NCBI GenBank assembly: GCA_022653215.1
Contig: JALCSJ010000041.1
Coordinates: 1 to 13,739, forward strand
Direction of reading: 5' to 3'
DNA from: Acidaminococcaceae bacterium
GTDB lineage: Bacteria; Bacillota; Negativicutes; Acidaminococcales; Acidaminococcaceae
DNA length: 13,739 nucleotides
The first letter of the stretch is position 1; each line of letters opens with the position of its first letter. Positions 7,951 to 13,739 of this stretch are shown here, piece after piece. Made by a program: the position numbers and the translations under genes. The notes under the pieces were generated by a model. It was not told the origin of the DNA. It worked only from the letters and a program-made list of their open reading frames with translations, and made no database searches.

Positions 7951-9303
7951 TTATCTATTGTTCTTGAAGAAATTCAAAGCTACATCAGGGAAGGATGCAT
8001 AAGAAAGCACATCTTCTTCACTGGCATTAGGATAACCCTTAGCAGCCAACTCGCTTCTCATTTTATCCATTTGAGGAGGAATATCATCAGCAGGACGATG
8101 GGTAATAGGCTGTTCTCCGTTTTTTAAAATCATAGCCTTCAGCTCTTCGCTGATAGGACCGGGAGTACGGCCGTATTTACCGCGGACAATGTCTTTGACT
8201 TCTTTAGGAATCATCTTATAGCGGCCTACCATAACATTCAAAGCAGCCATAGAACCAACAATCTGGCTGGAAGGAGTAACCAAGGGAGGATAACCTAAAT
8301 CAGCCCGAACCTTGGGCATTTCTTTTAGTAAAGCATCATATTTATCTGCTGCACCTTGTTCTGCCAGCTGCTTCTTTAAGTTGGAAAGCATACCACCGGG
8401 GATTTGGAAAGAAAGAACTTGAGGGTTAATACCAATGTTAGTATTAAGATTAAAGTCTTTTGCCAAACTAGCTTTTACTTTTGTAAAATACTCAGCAAGG
8501 GGATACAGTTTATTAATATCAATGTGAGGATCTCTGGGACGACCGGTCAAGGTATCAACCAAAGATTCTGTGCAAGAGTGGGAAGTACTCATGGAGAAAG
8601 GAGATAACGCAGTATCAACCATATCAGCACCGGCCTCAATAGCCTTAAGAATAGTCATGCTGCCCATGCCGCTTGTACAATGAGAATGTACATCAATAGG
8701 AACACTTACTTCACTCTTTAAAGCTTTAACTAAATCATAAGCAGCATAAGGAGCCAACAGACCGGACATATCTTTGATACAGATAGAATCTGCGCCCATT
8801 TCTACCATTTCTTTAGCTAGTTTTAAATAGTCGCTATCTTTAGCATAGGGACTAATGGTGTAAACAAAAGCACCTTGTGCATGAGCACCGGCTGCTTTAA
8901 CTGCTTTCATGGCACATTCCAGATTACGTGGATCATTAAAAGCGTCAAACACTCTTACAATGTCAATGCCATTAGCAACACTGCGTTTTACAAATTCTGT
9001 TACCACATCGTCTGCATAGTGATTGTAGCCTAAAATGTTTTGGCCACGCAGCAACATTTGTAACTTTGTTTTCTTAACGTGTTGTCTGATAGTGCGTAGT
9101 CTTTCCCAAGGGTCTTCATTCAAAAAACGCATACAGGAATCAAACGTAGCACCGCCCCACATTTCCAGAGCATAATAGCCTACATCATCCAATTGCTCCA
9201 ATACAGGGAGCATGTCCTTGGTACGCATACGAGTAGCGCAAATTGACTGATGACCATCTCTTAAAACTGTTTCTACAATTTTTACAGGTGTACTATTTTC
9301 CAT
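7951..9303 (-). CDS. Biotin-dependent carboxyltransferase subunit (oxaloacetate decarboxylase alpha / pyruvate carboxylase B / transcarboxylase 5S family), no biotin domain
   Basis: This 450-residue protein is a carboxyltransferase barrel that moves CO2 between oxaloacetate/pyruvate and a biotin carrier. Motifs are RDGHQS (15-20, metal ligand D16), WGGATFDSCMRFLNEDPWERL (in part 49-69), LQMLLRGQN (81-89), FDAFNDPRN (119-127), IKDMSG with K177 as the expected carboxylated lysine, and HSH (206-208) as metal ligands, followed by PGGMLSN and the LVTPSSQIVG segment. Full OadA is about 590 residues and ends in a biotinyl domain; here the protein stops after the carboxyltransferase/conserved helical region, and no AMKM biotin site is present. 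It must therefore work with a carrier encoded elsewhere, as in transcarboxylase 5S or split Na+-pumping decarboxylases. The complex (OadA, PycB or 5S) cannot be told from this gene alone. AAGGAGG (9309-9315) precedes the ATG. The gene stands alone with its own promoter and a shared terminator. Confidence 0.9.
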   Translation of the reverse strand: MENSTPVKIVETVLRDGHQSICATRMRTKDMLPVLEQLDDVGYYALEMWGGATFDSCMRFLNEDPWERLRTIRQHVKKTKLQMLLRGQNILGYNHYADDVVTEFVKRSVANGIDIVRVFDAFNDPRNLECAMKAVKAAGAHAQGAFVYTISPYAKDSDYLKLAKEMVEMGADSICIKDMSGLLAPYAAYDLVKALKSEVSVPIDVHSHCTSGMGSMTILKAIEAGADMVDTALSPFSMSTSHSCTESLVDTLTGRPRDPHIDINKLYPLAEYFTKVKASLAKDFNLNTNIGINPQVLSFQIPGGMLSNLKKQLAEQGAADKYDALLKEMPKVRADLGYPPLVTPSSQIVGSMAALNVMVGRYKMIPKEVKDIVRGKYGRTPGPISEELKAMILKNGEQPITHRPADDIPPQMDKMRSELAAKGYPNASEEDVLSYASFPDVALNFFKNNR

Positions 9304-9357
9304 TTCTTCCTCCTTGAAGAATTTTTAATAAAACTCTTTCTAATTACCCTTAGCGTA

Positions 9358-9388
9358 ATTATAACATAGGAGCTAAGTAAATTGCCAA
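9358..9388 (-). promoter_or_regulatory. Candidate promoter of the carboxyltransferase gene
   Basis: Read on the minus strand, TGTTATAAT is an extended -10 (TATAAT at 9358-9363, TG at 9365-9366). TTGGCA (9383-9388) is a 5/6 match to the -35 box, with a long 19-base spacer. Initiation near 9350 gives a leader of about 45 bases ending in AAGGAGG. A perfect 10-base palindrome, CTAATATTAG (9399-9408), lies about 10 bases upstream of the -35 and could be an operator. Confidence 0.6.
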
Positions 9389-9425
9389 TATAAGAAATCT
9401 AATATTAGGCATAATAAAAATGATA

Positions 9426-9438
9426 ATATAGTATACTA
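9426..9438. repeat. Palindrome sharing an 11-base core with 4852-4862
   Basis: TAGTATACTA (9429-9438) is a perfect 10-base palindrome. The overlapping 11-mer ATATAGTATAC (9426-9436) is identical to 4852-4862 upstream of the aminotransferase. Here it lies some 40 bases upstream of the carboxyltransferase -35 box and just beyond the U-rich tail of the PBP terminator. Possible regulator site; low certainty. Confidence 0.3.
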
Positions 9439-9440
9439 CA

Positions 9441-9492
9441 ACAAAGATAAAGGACTGTAACACAATGACTTCCGGTCATTACGTTACAGTCC
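9441..9492 (-). terminator. Intrinsic terminator of the PBP1A gene
   Basis: GGACTGTAAC (9452-9461) and GTTACAGTCC (9483-9492) form a perfect 10-base stem. Inside it AATGAC (9464-9469) pairs with GTCATT (9475-9480) around a 5-base loop. The two dinucleotides between the stems are AC/AC on the plus strand (mismatched) but GU/GU in the minus-strand RNA, where they form wobble pairs and give one unbroken 18-pair stem. The minus-strand RNA then continues UUUAUCUUUGU. This points to a terminator for the minus-strand PBP gene, whose stop codon is about 12 bases upstream. Confidence 0.85.
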
Positions 9493-9504
9493 CTAATATT
9501 TTAT

Positions 9505-11613
9505 TTATCTGTTTTTAGAAGGAGGTCTTACAGGCTTTGGCAAAGCTGTATTTCTGTTCTCGGAGCTGGGAGGTCTTGGCACAGAACCTTCTGAACCACC
9601 GGGGAGCTTACCTGTACTGATGCTTTCATCTGTATTTTTGGTAGATTTCTTGTTCTTATCCTCAGCTGGTTTCTTAGTAGTGTCTTTTTTCTCTTCTTTT
9701 TTACCTTCGTCTCTAACCGGGGCAGGCATCTTAAAGTTATCCGGCCTCTTAAAGTCTTCAACAGGTAATTCATCAACGGCATTTGCCATAAAGGCATGCC
9801 AGATAGTAGCCGGTTCGCCGCCGCCGGTCATACCGCTTAAAGGATCATTATTATCGTCACCAATCCATACAGCAGTGGATAAGTTCGGTGTAAAGCCTAC
9901 GAACCAGGCATCCCTATATTCGCTTGTTGTACCGGTTTTGCCGGCACAAGGACGACTGATAGCAGCACCAGTACCAGTACCATGTCTCATAACATCTTGC
10001 ATCATATTGACTAACATATAGACACTGGCAGGTTTGCAGACCTGAACGGGATTGGGTTTATATTCAAAGATAACCTTGCCGTTTCTATCAACTATCTTAG
10101 ATATAGCAACAGGTTTGTTAAATTGTCCCATATTGGCAAGGCCGCCGAAAGCACCGGCCATTTCCAGAGGTGTTACACCATGAGTCAGACCGCCTAAGGC
10201 CATAGCTGGGTTAGCATCAGTTTGGGCACCGCCTTCTACCAAAGTGGTAATACCAAGCTTTTTAGCCAAGGCTACAACTTTATCGTTGCCATATTGGTTG
10301 GATATCTTAACAGCAGGAACATTATAGGAATAAGTAAGAGCAGTACGCATGGTGATTTTTCCGTGAAAGCGACGGTCATAGTTTTGGGGATTCCAGTCAC
10401 CTTTAATAGGAGAGTCATCAATCATAGTATTTGGTGTTGCACCCTGTTCCAAAGCATTCAGATAAACAAAGGGTTTAAAGGAAGAACCAGGCTGGCGTTC
10501 TGCCAATACAGCTCTATTAAATTGATCGGTACCACGTCCGCCAATCATGGCTTTTATAAAGCCGGTTTTGGGATCTACGGCTACAAGAGCAGATTGGGGC
10601 TGCTTAAGCTTGTTTTTGTCAGTATAATAGGTAGGCGTAAGAGCAGCGGCTTTTTCTGCATCCGCCTGCATCTTAGGATCAAGAGTTGTATAAACTTTAA
10701 GGCCTTGCTTGTAAACTGCATCAGGGCCATATTGGTCGATTAATAGTTGAATGCAGTAATCAATGAAATATTTCTTAGAACCAAGGGACGTAGTCAGACG
10801 TTTATATACTAATTTAGTCTTTAAAGCCTTGTCCATTTGGTCCTTGGTAATAAATTTATACTTATACATTTGTTCCAGAACAGTTTTTTGTCTGGCAACA
10901 GCTGCTTTAGGATTAGCCAAAGGGGAATAATAATTGGGACTCTTGGGCAGACCGGCAATCATAGCACATTCTGCCAGATTTAAATCTTGGACATGTTTGC
11001 CAAAATAAGTGTTGGCGGCTGTTTCTACACCATAAGCTCCTTGACCAAAGTAAATCTGATTCATGTACATTTCAAAAATTTCTTGTTTACTGTACTTTTG
11101 TTCTAACTGTAAGGCAATGAAAGCTTCGTGAATCTTTCTGGTCATGGTTCGTTCCTGAGTCAGAAAGTAGTTTTTGGCAAGCTGCTGAGTAATTGTACTG
11201 GCACCTTGTACTTCGTTGTAAGCGATTTTAGTATAAATAGCTCTGGCAATACCACGAAAATCTACACCGCTGTGTTCATAAAAACGAATATCTTCAGCGG
11301 CTAAAAAAGCGTTTTGCAGATTCTTTGGAACCTTAGCAAAAGGTACAGGCAACCGGTCTTCCTCAGAATCAACGGTGCATAAAAGATTGCCTTTGGCATC
11401 GAAAAACTGGGATGAAGCTGCTTGAACCATATCTTTGGTCAGCATATTGGAAGTAGTGAATTTTGCCAAGCCGAAAAAACCGGCTACAGATAGAAAACCT
11501 ACCATAACAAGAGCTAGTAATGCAGAAAAAATAGTTCCCATAATCGACCTCTTTTTGTTTGTTTTGTTTCCGAAAGTTCTCTTCCGGTTATTATCATAAT
11601 TAACTGTTCGCAT
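9505..11613 (-). CDS. Bifunctional class A penicillin-binding protein (PBP1A family)
   Basis: This 702-residue peptidoglycan synthase polymerises lipid II (glycosyltransferase) and cross-links stem peptides (transpeptidase) outside the cytoplasmic membrane. A short basic cytoplasmic tail (1-24) is followed by one membrane anchor (about 27-51). The GT51 domain shows EDIRFYEHSG (107-116, catalytic E107), GASTITQQLAKN (137-148), RKIHE with E163, and the EMYMNQIYFGQGAYGV segment. The transpeptidase has RQPGSSFKP with nucleophile S377 and K380, SYN (429-431) and KTGTT (559-563). After about residue 620 comes a low-complexity tail rich in Lys, Glu, Pro and Ser, normal in kind for Firmicute PBPs but of unknown role. 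The start follows TAGGAG at 11622-11627. It is a single-gene unit: its own promoter at 11661 and a strong terminator at 9452. A single essential-type class A PBP such as PonA/MrcA is the likely equivalent. Confidence 0.95.
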   Translation of the reverse strand: MRTVNYDNNRKRTFGNKTNKKRSIMGTIFSALLALVMVGFLSVAGFFGLAKFTTSNMLTKDMVQAASSQFFDAKGNLLCTVDSEEDRLPVPFAKVPKNLQNAFLAAEDIRFYEHSGVDFRGIARAIYTKIAYNEVQGASTITQQLAKNYFLTQERTMTRKIHEAFIALQLEQKYSKQEIFEMYMNQIYFGQGAYGVETAANTYFGKHVQDLNLAECAMIAGLPKSPNYYSPLANPKAAVARQKTVLEQMYKYKFITKDQMDKALKTKLVYKRLTTSLGSKKYFIDYCIQLLIDQYGPDAVYKQGLKVYTTLDPKMQADAEKAAALTPTYYTDKNKLKQPQSALVAVDPKTGFIKAMIGGRGTDQFNRAVLAERQPGSSFKPFVYLNALEQGATPNTMIDDSPIKGDWNPQNYDRRFHGKITMRTALTYSYNVPAVKISNQYGNDKVVALAKKLGITTLVEGGAQTDANPAMALGGLTHGVTPLEMAGAFGGLANMGQFNKPVAISKIVDRNGKVIFEYKPNPVQVCKPASVYMLVNMMQDVMRHGTGTGAAISRPCAGKTGTTSEYRDAWFVGFTPNLSTAVWIGDDNNDPLSGMTGGGEPATIWHAFMANAVDELPVEDFKRPDNFKMPAPVRDEGKKEEKKDTTKKPAEDKNKKSTKNTDESISTGKLPGGSEGSVPRPPSSENRNTALPKPVRPPSKNR

Positions 11614-11660
11614 AATTAAAACTCCTAATTGTCCATAAAAATCTTCATAAAGTATCTTAT

Positions 11661-11690
11661 ATTATACCACAAAAAATGAAAAACAAGAAA
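11661..11690 (-). promoter_or_regulatory. Candidate promoter of the PBP1A gene
   Basis: On the minus strand TGGTATAAT is an extended -10 with a perfect TATAAT (11661-11666). The -35 region around 11684-11690 is poor, as is common with extended -10 promoters. Initiation near 11654 would give a leader of about 40 bases ending in TAGGAG. Confidence 0.6.
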
Positions 11691-11709
11691 AATTATCGGA
11701 AAATACTCA

Positions 11710-11759
11710 GCAAAAATGCTTAAAACTTTACATTTTTGCAATTTATATAATTGAAAAAT
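11710..11759. repeat. Overlapping inverted repeats in the PBP1A / glutamine synthetase divergent region
   Basis: GCAAAAATG (11710-11718) and CATTTTTGC (11731-11739) are perfect 9-base inverted arms separated by 12 bases. The right arm also belongs to a second inverted repeat: ATTTTT-G-CAATT (11732-11743) faces AATTGAAAAAT (11749-11759) across TATAT, 11 pairs with one bulged G. The two pairings share the CATTTTTGC segment, so as RNA or cruciforms they exclude each other. Placed between divergent promoters, they may be operator sites; AT-rich composition makes chance a real alternative. Confidence 0.45.
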
Positions 11760-11765
11760 TATTTG

Positions 11766-11794
11766 ACTACTATATCTAGTAGAAAAATACTACT
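11766..11794 (+). repeat. Three alternating CTACT/AGTAG half-sites upstream of the glutamine synthetase -10
   Basis: CTACT (11767-11771), AGTAG (11778-11782) and CTACT (11790-11794) alternate in orientation with gaps of 6 and 7 bases. The outer two are both ACTACT, 23 bases apart. They cover the region where the -35 contact of the glutamine synthetase promoter would lie, so a protein bound here would block or assist RNA polymerase. No GlnR/TnrA-like TGTNA-N7-TNACA site was seen by eye. Confidence 0.45.
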
Positions 11795-11800
11795 CTTTAG

Positions 11801-11809
11801 TGCTATAAT
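11801..11809 (+). promoter_or_regulatory. Extended -10 promoter element of the glutamine synthetase gene
   Basis: TGCTATAAT carries a perfect TATAAT (11804-11809) with the TGn extension. At 17 bases upstream the -35 position (11781-11786, AGAAAA) is weak and lies within the CTACT/AGTAG repeats. TTGACT (11763-11768) with AATACT (11786-11791) is an alternative upstream promoter with a 17-base spacer. Initiation near 11816 gives a 35-base leader. Confidence 0.6.
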
Positions 11810-11850
11810 ATGAAAGATATTGGTATTTTAGTTAATGAGGGGGTAAGAGA

Positions 11851-13739
11851 ATGTACGAAAATGATTTGATTTATGTTATTAAGACAGAAGAACACACACC
11901 GGAAAAATTAAGGGCTGTACTGGAAGAACATCCGGAAATTATGTTTGTTTCATTTATGGGTATTGATTTTGCCGGCAATGATACTGACGAAAAGGTGCCT
12001 ATTGCTAATTTTCTGGAGAACTTGGAGACTATTCTTTATAAACATGCAGCTCAGACTGATGGGTCTTCCGTTGTTTTGCCCGGTATCGCTTCGCTGAATA
12101 ACGCCAGAGTAGACATGATTGCTGATTTAAGTGTTAATTGGTATGTTGATTACAATTATGAACATTTTGATTCTGTAACCGGAAAAATGGTAGGAACATT
12201 ACGTATTCCTTGTTTCCTGCTTCATGATGGTGTATTCGTTGATTCAAGACATATATTAAAGGAAACTCTTTATTATGTGAAGGGGCAGTTAAAGGAACTG
12301 CTAAAGAGCAAAAAAAGTATTCCCGGTTTGGAACATATTAATACGGAAGAAATTGAAGATATTGTTTATACTTGTGCTACAGAATTAGAGTTTTGGGTAA
12401 AATCTCCTACAGAGGATGTGCCTATTGAGGCATTGTCTTCTTCTCAAATGCTTCAGGAGCAGTATTGGCAAAGAACCAGAGGCAATGTTCGTACTGCCTT
12501 GGAACAAGCTGTTACGACCTTAGGCCAATACGGACTGGAACCGGAAATGGGTCATAAGGAATGCGGCGGTGTTCGTGGGCAAATGGATACAGCCGGTCAT
12601 ATGACTCATGTTATGGAACAACTGGAACTGGATTGGAAATTCTCCAGCGGGCTGCAAACTGCTGATAATGAGATTCTGGCCAGAACACTAGTTAAAGAAG
12701 TATTCAGAATGAATGGTTTGCAGGCAACTTTTCTGGCCAAACCTATTCTTGGGGTTGCCGGCAGCGGCGAGCACGTTCATGTTGGCCTGGCAGCGAAAAT
12801 GAAAAACGGGAAAATTATTAATTTAATGTCACCGGCCAATATGAAAGAAGATTTCCTTTCCGCAGTTGGTTATGGGGCTATGATGGGTTTATTGAAAAAC
12901 TACGAGGTTTTAAATCCTTTTATTTCAGCTACCATTGATTCTTTCAAACGGTTGAAACCAGGTTTCGAAGCACCTATTTGTATAGTGACTTCCTTAGGCC
13001 TTGCTCCTTCTATTCCTTCTCGTAATCGTACAGTACTGGCAGGTTTAGTAAGGGATATTGATAATCCTAAAGCTACTCGTATTGAAATGAGATCACCCAA
13101 TCCTTTTACTAACACTTATTTAGCAATAGCGGTATTTTACCTTGCTGCTCTGGATGGTATTGTTGCTGCGATAAATTCAGGCATGAGTTTGAAAGAATTA
13201 GAAAAGGATATTTCCAAAAAGAGCGGAGAAAAGAGTTTCTATCTGGAAACTAATAGAGAATATCGTACAGAAGCCGATGTTTTCGAGGACTTCACCGAAG
13301 AAGCCAGAGCAAAACTTTTCGGTAAACCACCTGCTACTGTATGGGAAAATATGGAAGCATTCCAAAAATACCCGGAAAAAACAGCAGTTTTAACAAAAGG
13401 TGGCACCATGAAGCCGATTTTTGTTCATTCCTTTATGGAAGGAGCTTTGGCCAGATGGAAGACAGAATTGCTGAAACATCTTATCCCAGGTTATATTGAA
13501 GATATTACCAGAATGAAAAAGCTGCATGCTGCTGATGATGTTAATAAAGAGTGGGATGACAAAATGTGGAAGCAGGTCGTTAATCTTCGCACAGAAATAG
13601 CTCAGGACACCATGAATAGTACCAGCTTGTTTACGCAAATAGCTCATGCTATTAAGAACGAAGACTTTGACAGAGCTTCGTCACTGCAAATAGAGTTAAT
13701 GGCAAAGATGGAGGATTTAACAAATCTTTATCATTCTTA
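11851..13739 (+). CDS. Glutamine synthetase-family protein, long form (3' end cut by the window)
   Basis: The frame is open from ATG 11851 to the window end: 629 codons plus two bases (TA), so the stop may be only a base away or farther. GAGGGGG at 11837-11843 is the ribosome binding site, and an in-frame TGA at 11836 excludes an earlier start. Glutamine synthetase makes glutamine from glutamate, ammonia and ATP. Visible parts are TDGSS (69-73), ATELEFW (176-182; metal-binding E178, E180), MGHKE (E237), QLELDWKF (E259), AKPILGVAGSGEHVH (296-310), RLKPGFEAP (367-375), SRNRT (390-394) and RIEMRSPNP (410-418). Compared with type I enzymes, about 14 extra residues separate E237 from E259, and at least 210 residues follow RIEMR, about 100 more than usual, mostly helical. 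The type I adenylylation tyrosine segment NLYDLP is absent. It is neither a standard GlnA (about 470) nor a clear GlnN (about 700). Another gamma-glutamyl ligase activity is possible. Confidence 0.88.
   Translation, partial: MYENDLIYVIKTEEHTPEKLRAVLEEHPEIMFVSFMGIDFAGNDTDEKVPIANFLENLETILYKHAAQTDGSSVVLPGIASLNNARVDMIADLSVNWYVDYNYEHFDSVTGKMVGTLRIPCFLLHDGVFVDSRHILKETLYYVKGQLKELLKSKKSIPGLEHINTEEIEDIVYTCATELEFWVKSPTEDVPIEALSSSQMLQEQYWQRTRGNVRTALEQAVTTLGQYGLEPEMGHKECGGVRGQMDTAGHMTHVMEQLELDWKFSSGLQTADNEILARTLVKEVFRMNGLQATFLAKPILGVAGSGEHVHVGLAAKMKNGKIINLMSPANMKEDFLSAVGYGAMMGLLKNYEVLNPFISATIDSFKRLKPGFEAPICIVTSLGLAPSIPSRNRTVLAGLVRDIDNPKATRIEMRSPNPFTNTYLAIAVFYLAALDGIVAAINSGMSLKELEKDISKKSGEKSFYLETNREYRTEADVFEDFTEEARAKLFGKPPATVWENMEAFQKYPEKTAVLTKGGTMKPIFVHSFMEGALARWKTELLKHLIPGYIEDITRMKKLHAADDVNKEWDDKMWKQVVNLRTEIAQDTMNSTSLFTQIAHAIKNEDFDRASSLQIELMAKMEDLTNLYHS

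Noticed and set aside
10222..10743. 173-codon plus-strand open frame inside the PBP1A gene
   Set aside because: It lies wholly antisense to the transpeptidase and linker coding region, whose motifs are intact. It shows no recognisable protein features and I saw no convincing ribosome binding site.
11614..11850. GlnR/TnrA-type operator upstream of glutamine synthetase
   Set aside because: No TGTNA-N7-TNACA arrangement was found by eye on either strand; the inverted repeats present have different sequences.
12900..13647. Short minus-strand frames opposite the glutamine synthetase 3' half
   Set aside because: The plus strand encodes conserved glutamine synthetase motifs without interruption; the minus frames are shadows.
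1..13739. CRISPR array, insertion sequence, phage or toxin-antitoxin genes, tRNA or rRNA
   Set aside because: No regularly spaced direct repeats, transposase or integrase motifs, att-like duplications, or RNA gene signatures were seen. All seven large genes are recognisable chromosomal families, and base composition looks even.

Overview
The window is an ordinary, densely coded stretch of chromosome from a low-GC Firmicute. I favour the Negativicutes (Acidaminococcaceae/Veillonellaceae-like), with moderate confidence. The grounds are strong AAGGAGG-type ribosome binding sites, AT-rich intergenic DNA with TGnTATAAT promoters, a U32-protein/mutS2 gene pair, a biotin-dependent-type carboxyltransferase without its biotin domain, and a long glutamine synthetase of a type I associate with anaerobic Firmicutes. 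I see no mobile element, phage gene, CRISPR array, tRNA or rRNA.

Layout. (1) 1-4848, plus strand: a U32/DUF3656 protein of the RlhA/TrhP type overlaps mutS2 by one base (TAATG), forming a translationally coupled pair; both families act on RNA or ribosomes. (2) 4849-7905, plus strand: a short promoter region, then a PLP-dependent aromatic/aspartate-type aminotransferase and, 20 bases later, a TGS-domain nucleoside (uridine) kinase. A symmetric bidirectional terminator follows at 7907-7941. (3) 7951-9303, minus strand: a carboxyltransferase of the oxaloacetate decarboxylase alpha / pyruvate carboxylase B / transcarboxylase 5S family. (4) 9304-9504: its promoter plus the hairpin terminator of the next gene. 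(5) 9505-11613, minus strand: a bifunctional class A penicillin-binding protein (PBP1A family). (6) 11614-11850: a divergent promoter region of 237 bases, rich in inverted repeats. (7) 11851 to the window end, plus strand: a glutamine synthetase-family protein of at least 629 residues that is cut by the window edge.

How the genes fit together. The aminotransferase, the carboxyltransferase and the glutamine synthetase all sit where amino-acid nitrogen meets C4/C3 acid metabolism, which suits an amino-acid or dicarboxylate fermenter; this is inference. Their upstream regions share a short motif (GTATACTATAT in two, GACTACTATAT in the third) that could be a common operator. The PBP1A and the U32-mutS2 pair are housekeeping (wall synthesis; RNA modification and ribosome quality control).

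I found no clearly new multi-gene system. The items most worth checking are the repeat-rich glutamine synthetase control region, the shared motif, the U32-mutS2 coupling, a variant Walker B segment in MutS2, and the insertion and C-terminal extension of the glutamine synthetase. No stretch above 300 bases lacks a gene; the longest gap is the 237-base divergent region.
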